64,000 nt of DNA from Saliphagus infecundisoli (GTDB lineage Archaea; Halobacteriota; Halobacteria; Halobacteriales; Natrialbaceae): assembly GCF_020177375.1 (NCBI RefSeq), contig NZ_JAIWHV010000002.1, positions 124,001 to 188,000 on the forward strand, read 5' to 3'. The notes below the pieces were generated by a model. That model made no database searches. It saw only the letters and a list, made by a program, of their open reading frames with translations, and had not been told where the DNA came from. A program made the translations under genes and the position numbers. Shown in pieces: positions 25,114-33,005 of this stretch. Position 1 is the first letter of the stretch. Each line of letters begins with the position of its first letter.

Positions 25114-25808
25114 CCGGCGACGGCCCGCTGGCGAACGATCGCCAGCCCGCTCACGCAGGCGACCGCGAGCACGTGACCACACAGCGCCCAGAGTAACAGC
25201 GGCCGATCCGCGACGAACGGAACGAACAAGAGCTGGACCGCAGCGAAGCCGACGTTTCGGGCGTCGAGGGCGACAAGCCGCCGGGTTTCGTCGGCGTCGA
25301 ACGCGTACCGGTAAGCTCGCCAGAGCGAGGCGACGCTCGCCCACCAGCAGGTGCCGATCCGGTAGACGACGTCCCAGAGCACGAGCAAGGCGAGGCCCAC
25401 CGCGAGCGGCGGCGGCTTGGGACCGAACAGTTCGGTCACCAGCGACTCGCCGGTCGTCGCAGGGTCGTAGACGAAGAGGTAGGTGATCAGCGCGACGAAC
25501 GCGACGACCCCCAGGACGACCTCAATGCTCGAACCGAACAGCACCTGCCTGTAAGCCGGCGGAGTCTTCAGCGTCCGCGTCTCGCGGCTGTACCGGAGCA
25601 TAAACCAGCTCCCGGCGGCGGCGACGGCGACCGCGGCCGTCCCCGCAGGAACGGCGGTCCACAGCCCGTAGACCGCGGCGACGACGAGGATCGCGGCCTC
25701 GAAGGCGGCGAGCTGGATCGCGACCGCGACCCGGTCGGGGAGGTCGACGCCGGGGAGCGCGCCGACGATGCTCTCGTAGACCCAGGTCTCGCCGTACTCG
25801 ACTTCCAT
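25110..25808 (-). CDS. polytopic membrane protein, unknown function
   Basis: A 232-residue integral membrane protein (ATG 25808, MEVEYGETWVYESIVGALPG). About six helices: LAAFEAAILVVAAVYGLW, GTAAVAVAAAGSWFML, VVLGVVAFVALITYLFVY, LAVGLALLVLWDVVYRIG, FAAVQLLFVPFVAD and LLLWALCGHVLAVACVSGL. Its ATG overlaps by 1 bp the TGA of the upstream SDR-like gene (TGATG), implying translational coupling. Family not recognised. Confidence 0.7.
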   Translation of the reverse strand: MEVEYGETWVYESIVGALPGVDLPDRVAVAIQLAAFEAAILVVAAVYGLWTAVPAGTAAVAVAAAGSWFMLRYSRETRTLKTPPAYRQVLFGSSIEVVLGVVAFVALITYLFVYDPATTGESLVTELFGPKPPPLAVGLALLVLWDVVYRIGTCWWASVASLWRAYRYAFDADETRRLVALDARNVGFAAVQLLFVPFVADRPLLLWALCGHVLAVACVSGLAIVRQRAVAG

Positions 25809-26779
25809 CAGGCCCCGCCGCTCCCCTCGTCGTCGATCGGGACCGCCCCCCGGTCGCTCGAGCCGGCCGCGTGATTCGGCCGCGTTCCATCCTCTCGCTC
25901 CTCGTCGATGGCCCGCCGGACGGCGTCCTCGAAGGTCGTCAGCTCGACGGGGACCAGCTCCTCGATCGAGTCGTCGGTGACGACGACCCGGTTGCCCAGC
26001 CCGTCGATCAACGGGTGGGCGACGTCGGCGGGGACGTCGGTCACCAGATCGACCCAGTACGCCGACAGCGTGGGCGTCAACACCGGCACCGGGACGATCA
26101 GCGGTGTCCGCCCGTGGAGGACCCGGGCCGTCTCCTCTAACATCTCCCGGTAGGTCAGCACCTCCGGGCCACCGACCTGGTACGTTCCGCCCGCGGTTTC
26201 GGGGGCGTCGAGGACGCCGACCAGATAGGAGACGACGTCGCGGACCGCGATCGGCTGGCACTCGGTGCGGACCCACTCGGGGGTCACCATCAGCGGGAGC
26301 CGGTCGGCGAGCTGGCGGATCATCCGGAAGCTCGCGCTCTCGGCGCCGATGACGACCGCCGCCCGCAGCGCCGTCAGGTCGAACTCCCCTTCCCCCAGGA
26401 CGTACTCGACCTCCCGGCGCGACCGGAGGTGCTCGGAGAGCTCGCCGTCGCCGCCGAGCCCGCTCAGGTAGATCACGCGGTCGACGCCGGCGGCGCTCGC
26501 CGCCCGGGAGACGTTGCGGGCCGCCCGGCGGTCCCGCTCGGCGAAGTCCCCGCCGCCGCCCATCGAGTGGATCAGGTAGTAAACCGCCTCGCAGTTCTCG
26601 AGGGCGGTCTCGAAACTTCCGGGCTCGAGGACGTCGCCCTCGAACACCCGGACGCCGCTCGGGGGATCGTAGTCGGCGGCGTCTCTGACGAGGACGCTCA
26701 CGTCGTGACCGGCGTCGATGAGCTCGGGGACGAGCCGGCTTCCGACGAAGCCGGTCGCACCCGTCACGAGCACGCGCAT
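25808..26779 (-). CDS. atypical SDR / NAD(P)-binding epimerase-like protein
   Basis: A 323-residue extended/atypical short-chain dehydrogenase. Dinucleotide motif VTGATGFVGSRL at residues 5-16; VRVFEGDVLEPGSFETAL, AVYYLIHSMGGGGDF and YLSGLGGDG define the NmrA/YesF-like subgroup that often lacks the YxxxK catalytic pair. C-terminal domain includes VGGPEVLTYREMLEETARVL. Comparable proteins act on or bind quinone or complex I partners. Followed and coupled to a membrane protein. Confidence 0.82.
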   Translation of the reverse strand: MRVLVTGATGFVGSRLVPELIDAGHDVSVLVRDAADYDPPSGVRVFEGDVLEPGSFETALENCEAVYYLIHSMGGGGDFAERDRRAARNVSRAASAAGVDRVIYLSGLGGDGELSEHLRSRREVEYVLGEGEFDLTALRAAVVIGAESASFRMIRQLADRLPLMVTPEWVRTECQPIAVRDVVSYLVGVLDAPETAGGTYQVGGPEVLTYREMLEETARVLHGRTPLIVPVPVLTPTLSAYWVDLVTDVPADVAHPLIDGLGNRVVVTDDSIEELVPVELTTFEDAVRRAIDEEREDGTRPNHAAGSSDRGAVPIDDEGSGGA

Positions 26780-26830
26780 GGGTCGTCTATCGGCGCCCGC
26801 GGTTTAACGGGTCGGATCGCGGCGACCGTA

Positions 26831-27715
26831 TCAGTCCCAGCCCGGCGTGTCCGGCGCGCCCCGCTCCTCTTCGACGGCCCGGCCCGCGTCCGCGGGATCG
26901 GTGGCTGCCGGCTCCCCGCGGCCGCCGGCTCGCTCCTCCCAGTCGTCTATCGCGCGTCCGGCCCAGGAGTCGGCCGCGAGAACCTGCTCTCTGGCGTCCT
27001 CGTAGTGGGGGTCGGAGAGCGCCAGGGTACCCGGACTCGACGCCGCGGCGACCGCGACGAACTCCGCGCGGTCCTCGCGGGTCAGGGTCCCCTCGGCGGC
27101 CCGCTCGACGATCCCCTCGAGGTCGTCGGGATCGGGATGGGCGAACAGCTTCTGGCCGACCGCCTGAGGGCCAAAGAGCGGGCCGGTGTCCGCCGCGTCG
27201 CCGGGGTCGTCCTCGAGCAGGCGGTCGCCGCCGCCGGCCGCCTCGACGCGCTCGCACTCGGTCTCGACGCCGAGTTCGAGGTTGTGGGCCGGGTAGGCCC
27301 CACACTCGGCGGGGTAGAGCGCGTCGCCGTGGATCCGACACTGGAGGGTGTCGGGATCGAGGAAGACACAGCTCGGGAGCCAGGTCGGCTCCTCGCGGCC
27401 GACTGGAGCGACCGGTTTCGGAGGTTTCCGCAGGCCGACGAAGAAGGCGGGCCGGCCGGCGACCGCCGCCAGCCGGTGGCCGTCTATCTCGACCGCGCCC
27501 TCGTCGTCGTCTGCCTCCCAGAGCCGGACGGTCAGCGCGTCGCCCATGCCGTCGGCGAGGAAGCCGCGGATCTCCTCGCGTTCGAGGGCGACCAGGTTGT
27601 AAGCCGCGTCGAGGGGACTGTAGGGCCCGCGCCGTTCGTGGTCGGAGCCGCCCTCGGGAGCCAGCGGGCGCCAGTCCACACAACAGCCCGCACAGCCGGC
27701 GCAGTTCAGCTCCAT
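26831..27715 (-). CDS. YkgJ-family cysteine-cluster protein
   Basis: A 294-residue protein from ATG 27715. The cysteine cluster MELNCAGCAGCCVDW is at the very N-terminus, with further cysteines in LPSCVFLDPDTLQCRIHGDALYPAECGAYP (shown as SCVFLD, QCRIHG, ECGAYP). The C-x2-C-x2-CC plus later Cys pattern is that of YkgJ/DUF-type putative Fe-S or Zn proteins. The C-terminal third is acidic and disordered. Function unknown. Confidence 0.8.
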   Translation of the reverse strand: MELNCAGCAGCCVDWRPLAPEGGSDHERRGPYSPLDAAYNLVALEREEIRGFLADGMGDALTVRLWEADDDEGAVEIDGHRLAAVAGRPAFFVGLRKPPKPVAPVGREEPTWLPSCVFLDPDTLQCRIHGDALYPAECGAYPAHNLELGVETECERVEAAGGGDRLLEDDPGDAADTGPLFGPQAVGQKLFAHPDPDDLEGIVERAAEGTLTREDRAEFVAVAAASSPGTLALSDPHYEDAREQVLAADSWAGRAIDDWEERAGGRGEPAATDPADAGRAVEEERGAPDTPGWD

Positions 27716-27789
27716 GGGCCGACCACGCCCGCGAGCACCATAATCCGCTCGGGGGGAACGGTTTTGGCCCCCAGGGGACAAGCCCGCCC

Positions 27790-28002
27790 ATGGCGACCGA
27801 GTCCTGTGACGGCTGTGGGAGACGGCTCCGGGTCGCCGGCGGCATCGCCGACATCTGGTCCGGCGGAGACGGGGCGACCGGGCTCACCCTCGACCTCGAG
27901 GACGGCTCGACGCACCTGCTCTGTTATCCCTGCATCGAGGCGCTCCCCGACCACCCCACGCGCGAAGACGTCGCCGCCCTCGAGGCGGTCCAAGAGGAGT
28001 GA
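27790..28002 (+). CDS. small haloarchaeal zinc-finger protein
   Basis: A 70-residue protein with CDGCGRRLRVAGG and, 30 residues later, LLCYPCIEALPDHP: two C-x2-C pairs forming a treble-clef-like zinc site. Acidic C-terminal helix (REDVAALEAVQEE). Divergent from the YkgJ-type gene, 74 bp apart, so they likely share a bidirectional promoter. Function unknown. Confidence 0.7.
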   Translation: MATESCDGCGRRLRVAGGIADIWSGGDGATGLTLDLEDGSTHLLCYPCIEALPDHPTREDVAALEAVQEE

Positions 28003-28243
28003 CGCGGACGAGAGGGGGAGCCGACAACGAGGACCGGCGATAGAAACCGTGGTGCCATCTCCCCGTTCCTCGAGAACCTCGATCGTGAAACGCTTCACGG
28101 ACCGTGAGGCGAACCCGCTTGCAGATCGGGCCCTGCGGGAAACGGCGGGGATCTCACCCGGAGAGTTACGGGACGCCGTCCCCGGCAGGTGCCACGCGAG
28201 CCCCTTTGCAGGTCCCCCCCTACCAACCGAACGAGCACACCGC
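28003..28243. other. intergenic region with in-frame extension
   Basis: The reading frame of the next gene stays open through this stretch (for example a GTG at 28085, then KRFTDREANPLADRALRETA), and the translation looks compositionally plausible, so a longer N-terminus for the next gene cannot be excluded. I see no RNA gene or repeat here. Confidence 0.3.
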
Positions 28244-28510
28244 ATGGTCAGCGTATCCTTCGTCGACAGCCGCGGGGTCCGTGGCGTGATCCACAACGAC
28301 CTCACGATCGAGGCCGACGGGCCGGTCGACGAGGAGCTCCGCGTGTTCGTCCGGAGCGCGAGCACCAACTACCGCCAGGACTCCCCGACGCTCGAGGCGC
28401 TCACCCCCGAGTTCCTGATCGACCTCTACGTCCACACCGCAGTCAGAAAGGTCGAGCCGATCCCGGACGACGGAGCCGACGGGAACTGCCGGCTCGGCGG
28501 CGAGGAGTGA
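28244..28510 (+). CDS. haloarchaeal small protein, unknown function
   Basis: An 88-residue protein starting at ATG 28244 (MVSVSFVDSRGVRGVIHNDL). Beta-rich N-terminal half followed by FVRSASTNYRQDSPTLEALTP and LIDLYVHTAVRKVEPI. No metal or catalytic motif. Convergent with the RecA-like gene, 9 bp between stops. The frame is open upstream to 28085 or beyond; the ATG is favoured because the hydrophobic strand pattern begins here. Confidence 0.6.
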   Translation: MVSVSFVDSRGVRGVIHNDLTIEADGPVDEELRVFVRSASTNYRQDSPTLEALTPEFLIDLYVHTAVRKVEPIPDDGADGNCRLGGEE

Positions 28511-28519
28511 GCTGTTGGG

Positions 28520-29548
28520 CTATTCTCGCCCGTTCTCGGCGTCCGGCTCCGCGTCGGGGTCGTCGTCGCCCGCGTCCTCTCCGTTTCCGGCCGACTCCTC
28601 GCCCTCGACCTCCTCTCGGGGATCGAACGTGACCAGCCCGAGCCCGCTGGTGTACTCGTAGGTGTGCCACTCCGGGATCGTCAACACGCCACGCATCTTC
28701 CGGACCCGCAGCCGACGGAAGAGGGTGTCCTCGACGATGCCGCCGTCGAGGCGGAGGTCGATCACCCCGTCGGCGACGTACTCCAGGTCCCGCGGGAACG
28801 CCTCCTCGTCGCCGCCGGTCGCCCCGCCGATCACGGGGACGAACCGCCCCTTGCAGACCTCCGCCCGGACGTCCTTCAGGAAGCCGTAGGCCTGGCCCGG
28901 CTGGACCAGCGAGGCGAACTCGACCAGCGAGTCGATCGCGACGAGTCCCGACTCGACCATCCCCAAGTCCTCCAGAGCGTTGTCGAGTTTGTTCCGGAGC
29001 TCGTGGCCGTCGCCGGGGTCCCGGACGACCGCCGTCGCCGGCTCAACCAGGCCGTCGAGATGGCGGTTCCACGGGGTGAGCCGGTCGTAGAGCCGTTCGC
29101 GGTCGTCGACGCGGGGAGTGAAGCAGTCGACGATCCGGACCCGGCCGTCCTCGATCGCTGGCAGGACGTTCCAGTCCATCGCGAGGTAGCTCTCGACCAG
29201 CGAGATCGGCGGCTCGGTAAAGGCCACGAGAATCACGGGCTCGCCCCGCTCCAGGGTTCGCCAGGCGAGTTCCGCCCGCAACGCCCCCTCGCGGGTGCCC
29301 GTGTTCCCCGCGAGCAACACGAACGAGTTCCGCGAGAGCCCCTGTGGGAGGGCGTCGTCGATCCCCGCGACCCCCGCCCGCATCCGGCGGTGGCCGTCGT
29401 ACTCCGTGAACACCCGGTCGCTTCCCGCCAAGGCCTCCCGACACTGCTCCGTACAACACCGGTACCGGTTCCCCTCCTGTTCGAGGACGTGGTCCTCACC
29501 CACGAGCGGCTGACGACAGAAGTCACAGCGGCGGTCGGTCCCTGCCAT
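28520..29548 (-). CDS. RecA/KaiC-like ATPase-fold protein with N-terminal zinc finger
   Basis: A 342-residue protein (ATG 29548). N-terminal cysteines CDFCRQPL and CCTEQCREAL form a TRASH-like zinc finger (residues ~7-40). The following domain has the KaiC/RadA pattern GIDDALPQGLSRNSFVLLAG, LIVAFTEPPISLVESYLAM-type strand, and SGLVAIDSLVEFASLV (Walker B-like D). The P-loop is degenerate: GNTGTREGA instead of GxxxxGK(T/S), so nucleotide binding is doubtful. The C-terminus is acidic. Haloarchaeal relatives are labelled HTR-like proteins, implied in signalling. Function unknown. Confidence 0.8.
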   Translation of the reverse strand: MAGTDRRCDFCRQPLVGEDHVLEQEGNRYRCCTEQCREALAGSDRVFTEYDGHRRMRAGVAGIDDALPQGLSRNSFVLLAGNTGTREGALRAELAWRTLERGEPVILVAFTEPPISLVESYLAMDWNVLPAIEDGRVRIVDCFTPRVDDRERLYDRLTPWNRHLDGLVEPATAVVRDPGDGHELRNKLDNALEDLGMVESGLVAIDSLVEFASLVQPGQAYGFLKDVRAEVCKGRFVPVIGGATGGDEEAFPRDLEYVADGVIDLRLDGGIVEDTLFRRLRVRKMRGVLTIPEWHTYEYTSGLGLVTFDPREEVEGEESAGNGEDAGDDDPDAEPDAENGRE

Positions 29549-29646
29549 GACACCACGTAGAGAGGGGGCCATCAAAAAGGGACGCGTCGGACGCGGTCGG
29601 CGGGGCGTGCCGGGAGTTATGTGGACGGACGCGGTACCACGAGTCG

Positions 29647-30099
29647 ATGCACGTACGCGAGGCAGTCGAGGCCGACGCCCCCGCGCTCGCGGCGGTCGCG
29701 GGGAGTCCGGCCGACGTCATGCGAAATCTCGTCCACGACCGGACGGTCCGGGTCGCAGAGCCCGACGACCCCGACCGCGGATCCGACCCCTCGGGGGATG
29801 CCGACGACGACCGGGAGCTCCTCGGGTTCGTCAGCTTCGACGCCGACGCGGGGACCGTCCACGTCACCGGGATCGACGGCACCGAGGCGGCCTGCGAGCG
29901 ACTCCTCGCCGAACCGATCGAGTTCGCCGCCGGCGAGTCGATGGCCGTCGAGACGTTGCTCCCGCCCGACTCCCCCGCGATCGGTGCGGTCGACCGCCTG
30001 GGCTTCGAGGAAGCGGGCGCCGGCCCGCGGTTCGACGGCGACCCCACGATTCGGTACCGTCTCGAGAGCGCGGCCGACGCTCGGGATCCCGAGACGTAG
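29647..30099 (+). CDS. GNAT-like acetyltransferase domain protein
   Basis: A 150-residue protein with an N-terminal MHVREAVEADAPALAAVAGS, characteristic of the first strand-helix of GNAT proteins, then ELLGFVSFDADAGTVHVTGI and a late AVDRLGFEEAGAGPRF (the common C-terminal 'GF' segment). The acetyl-CoA Q/RxxGxG/A loop is not clear (GTEAACERLLAEP), so activity is uncertain. Acidic linker inserted at residues 38-55. Convergent with polD1. Confidence 0.65.
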   Translation: MHVREAVEADAPALAAVAGSPADVMRNLVHDRTVRVAEPDDPDRGSDPSGDADDDRELLGFVSFDADAGTVHVTGIDGTEAACERLLAEPIEFAAGESMAVETLLPPDSPAIGAVDRLGFEEAGAGPRFDGDPTIRYRLESAADARDPET

Positions 30100-30116
30100 C
30101 GCCGGAACCCCCGCAC

Positions 30117-31799
30117 TTAGCTGAACTTCTGGACCGTCACGTCGAGGGTATCGAGGTCGACGATCGGCGCGAAGCCGGCGTCGGGCTGGATGTTGTTTCG
30201 CTTCTGGAAGTCCGTCTGTGACTGCCAGCACCCGGAGTTGATCGCGAGCACGCCGTGGTACTTCCCGAAGCCGAGCTTGTGGACGTGGCCCGTATGGAAG
30301 ACGTCGGGGACCTCCTCCATCAGCAGATGGTCTTTCTCCTCGGGCGCCAGACGGGTGTGGCCCCCGAACTGGGGGGCGACGTGGCGCTTTTTGAGAAGCT
30401 GGTACATCGCCTTGTGGGGCTCGTCGTAGCTCGCCTTCTCGGCGGGGAGTTCGGCGATCACCTCGTCGAGGGAGCGGCCGTGGTACATCAGGACGGAGAC
30501 GCCCTCGACGGTCACCGTCGCGGGGTTGCTGACGATCCGGGGATCGTGGGCCGACATGATCCCGCGAAGCTCCTCGTCGAACCCCGGCTGGGGTTCCGCG
30601 AGCCGAACGGCGTCGTGGTTGCCCGGGATCATCACGATCTCGAGATCCCCGGGGACGCCCTTCAGGCGCTCGTTGAACGCCTCGTACTGGTCGTAGATGT
30701 CCACGATGTCGAGTTCCTCGTCCTGGCCGGGGTAGACGCCGACGCCCTCGACCATGTCGCCGGCGATCAGGAGGTACTCGACCCGCTTGGCCGCGTCGGT
30801 GTGGAGCCAGTCGGCGAAGGCGTCCCAGGCCTCGCCCATGAACTCCCGGCTCCCGACGTGGACGTCGCTCACCAGCGCCGCCTGGACCGGCCGGTCGGCC
30901 GTCGAGGGCTCGTGGGTCCGGGGGACGTCGGGGAAGTACATCGAGTCGACGAAGGCGATCCCCGCATCGTCCGCGAGGGTGCCCTCCATCGCGAGCACCT
31001 CGTCGAAGAGCAGTTCGTCGACGAGCCCGGCGTACTCCCGATCCTTCATCACGAGCCACGGGAACGTGCCGGTGGCGTCCTCGAGTTCGATCAGCCAGTG
31101 GCCGCTGGCCGTCGAGCGAACGTCGTTAACGAGGCCGACCATTCCGGCCTCGCTGCCGCCGGGCATCGACCCGATTGCGCTCGCGGGCCGGTGGTTGACC
31201 CGCCCCTTCAGCTTCGAGCCGAGCCGGTCGAGGCGGTCACGAAACACCGCCACGAAGTCCCGGTACTCCCCGGTCCCCGTGCTTGCGCCGGTCATGTCGC
31301 CGGCGATCTCGACCTCCCGATCGCCGCGTTCGACGGTTTCGCGCTCGACGGTCTCGCGGTCGGCCACCCGGCTCTCGGATTCGGTTTCGCGGCGATCTTC
31401 CCCGTCGACGTCCGGCGGCTCCGACCCCTTCGTTTCGACTGGAGACCCCCCACCCCCGTCGCTGGGACGTTCGGGATCGGTTCCAGTTGAAACGGAGGGG
31501 TCTTCGGGGGCGGAGCCCGAGTCGGGCATCGGGCCGAGTCGCCGCTCGGACCCGTCCGAGCTTCGGTCCGATCGGCCGTCCCCACCCGTCCCGTCTCCCG
31601 CCCGATCGACCGCCGCGCGGGCCGACCGGACCAACTCCGGCCGGATCACCAGCGCGTCCTCGGGCGTCTCCCGAAGCACGCGCTCGAGGACGGCCGCCGG
31701 CCGTTCGCTGTCGGCGATCATCGCCACCGTCTCTCGGTCGGCGTTGTAGCCGCGGCTCGTCAGTTCGCGGACGATCCGGGCGGCCCCCTCTACGGACAC
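30117..31799 (-). CDS. polD1: DNA polymerase D small subunit (DP1, exonuclease)
   Basis: A 560-residue DP1 subunit of the archaeal replicative polymerase D; provides 3'-5' proofreading. N-terminal helical domain (residues 1-65), then a long disordered acidic linker (~70-180), an OB fold (~190-290), and the calcineurin-like phosphoesterase with ALVSDVHVGSREFM, AGDMVEGVGVYPGQ, MIPGNHDAVRL, MYHGRSLDEVI and TGHVHKLGFGKYHG. Start is GTG 31799. The linker coding region contains two ORB-like origin boxes (31424-31444 and 31480-31501), one translating to SPVETKG. Divergent from the signal peptidase gene and near orc1. Confidence 0.95.
   Translation of the reverse strand: MSVEGAARIVRELTSRGYNADRETVAMIADSERPAAVLERVLRETPEDALVIRPELVRSARAAVDRAGDGTGGDGRSDRSSDGSERRLGPMPDSGSAPEDPSVSTGTDPERPSDGGGGSPVETKGSEPPDVDGEDRRETESESRVADRETVERETVERGDREVEIAGDMTGASTGTGEYRDFVAVFRDRLDRLGSKLKGRVNHRPASAIGSMPGGSEAGMVGLVNDVRSTASGHWLIELEDATGTFPWLVMKDREYAGLVDELLFDEVLAMEGTLADDAGIAFVDSMYFPDVPRTHEPSTADRPVQAALVSDVHVGSREFMGEAWDAFADWLHTDAAKRVEYLLIAGDMVEGVGVYPGQDEELDIVDIYDQYEAFNERLKGVPGDLEIVMIPGNHDAVRLAEPQPGFDEELRGIMSAHDPRIVSNPATVTVEGVSVLMYHGRSLDEVIAELPAEKASYDEPHKAMYQLLKKRHVAPQFGGHTRLAPEEKDHLLMEEVPDVFHTGHVHKLGFGKYHGVLAINSGCWQSQTDFQKRNNIQPDAGFAPIVDLDTLDVTVQKFS
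31424..31444 (-). promoter_or_regulatory. ORB-like box inside polD1
   Basis: Minus-strand CCAGTCGAAACGAAGGGGT differs by one base from the intergenic origin boxes CCACTCGAAACGAAGGGGT. It lies in the disordered-linker codons of polD1. With 31480-31501 it forms an inverted pair with G-tracts pointing outward. Confidence 0.6.
31480..31501 (+). promoter_or_regulatory. ORB-like box inside polD1, opposite orientation
   Basis: GTTCCAGTTGAAACGGAGGG followed by GT; three differences from the intergenic box over 22 bp. Inverted relative to 31424-31444, about 35 bp apart. Confidence 0.45.
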
Positions 31800-31868
31800 A
31801 GCCCCTCATTGACGAGCGCCGAGAAAAACATGGCGAACGGGGAGAGCGAACAGAAGGTTGATTGTCGA

Positions 31869-31885
31869 CCCCGTCGAAACGGGGG
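31869..31885 (+). promoter_or_regulatory. hairpin / partial ORB-like sequence before signal peptidase
   Basis: CCCCGTCGAAACGGGGG is a perfect stem (CCCCGT/ACGGGG) with loop CGAA, ending 3 bp before the ATG of the signal peptidase. The GTCGAAACGGGG half also resembles an ORB core. Either a translational hairpin or a weak Orc1 site in the polD1/sec11 divergent promoter. Confidence 0.3.
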
Positions 31886-31888
31886 CCA

Positions 31889-32902
31889 ATGAACGGCCCC
31901 GGCTCCGACGACCCTCCGGAGGAGACGCCCGACGACCGGTCGTCGGCGTCGAACTCGGAGCCGACGGCCGAGTCCGGAGACGGGAAGGGTGCCGACCGCT
32001 CGCGGCCGGAGGAGGCGACCGCGAACGGAACCGGCGCGCCAGTCGCCGGGGATCGATCGGCCGACGGGGAGCCCGACGCTCCCGAACGGGAATCGACGGG
32101 GAGAGAACGGGATCTCGAGCCGACGGAGGCCCCGATCCGGTGGTTCCTCCGGACCGACAACGGGACGGTCGTCGCGATCCGGGACGTGGCCAGCAGCGTC
32201 GCGATCGTCGCCCTGATCGGGCTCGTCCTCTTCGGCGTCAGCGGGATCTGGCCGCCGATGGTCGCCGTCGAGAGCGGGAGCATGGAGCCGAACATGCAGA
32301 AAGGCGACCTGGTCTTCATCGCCGAGGAGGGGCGGTTCGTTGGCGACGGCCCGATCGGCGATACGGGCGTCGTCAGCGCCGAAAGCGGCACCGAGAGCGG
32401 CCACGAGAAGTTCGGCCAGGCCGGCGACGTCATCGTCTTCCGGCCCGACGGAAGCGAGTTCCGGACGCCGGTGATCCACCGGGCACACTTCTGGGTCGAA
32501 CCCGGCGAGAACTGGGTCGCAGAGCAGGCGAATCCCGACTACCTGAACGGTGCGACGACCTGCGAGGAGGTGGTGACCTGCCCGGCGGGCCACGCCGGCT
32601 TCGTCACGAAAGGCGACGCCAACGACGGCTACGACCAGGTAATGGGTACCGGCGCATCGACCGACGTCGTCAGACCCGCCTGGATACAGGGGAAGGCGAT
32701 GTTCCGGGTCCCGTGGCTCGGCCACGTCCGCCTCGCCTTCGACGACCTCCTCGCGACGGGGCCGACCGCGATAGAGCCCGTGGCCGCAGCGGAGGCGTCG
32801 CCGGCCGGATCGACGCCCGCGTCGGTCGGCACCGCTGGCCTCGTGGCCGGCACGGTGGCGATCGGAACCGTGACGGTCGCCCGGCGGCGACTGCGGAACT
32901 GA
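31889..32902 (+). CDS. sec11: signal peptidase I (S26, archaeal type)
   Basis: A 337-residue type I signal peptidase that cleaves Sec/Tat signal peptides on the outer face of the membrane. A long disordered acidic N-terminus (residues 1-85) precedes a membrane helix (about 96-120, SSVAIVALIGLVLFGVSGIW). Catalytic Ser131 is in AVESGSMEPNMQKGD; the His is in TPVIHRAHFW (archaeal enzymes use Ser-His-Asp); GFVTKGDAND supplies the Asp region. A second helix is at the C-terminus (TAGLVAGTVAIGTVTVA). The 85-residue acidic N-terminal tail is longer than usual. Start ATG 31889; an upstream TTG at 31862 is less likely. Confidence 0.9.
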   Translation: MNGPGSDDPPEETPDDRSSASNSEPTAESGDGKGADRSRPEEATANGTGAPVAGDRSADGEPDAPERESTGRERDLEPTEAPIRWFLRTDNGTVVAIRDVASSVAIVALIGLVLFGVSGIWPPMVAVESGSMEPNMQKGDLVFIAEEGRFVGDGPIGDTGVVSAESGTESGHEKFGQAGDVIVFRPDGSEFRTPVIHRAHFWVEPGENWVAEQANPDYLNGATTCEEVVTCPAGHAGFVTKGDANDGYDQVMGTGASTDVVRPAWIQGKAMFRVPWLGHVRLAFDDLLATGPTAIEPVAAAEASPAGSTPASVGTAGLVAGTVAIGTVTVARRRLRN

Positions 32903-33005
32903 GGTCAGTCACTACGCGTGAGGAGGTGAGAGCGGCAGTGATCTGCGCGGACGGGACCGGGATCGACGGCTGTGGGAGAGGCGAGAAAGGATCCGCCCGG
33001 ACCGA

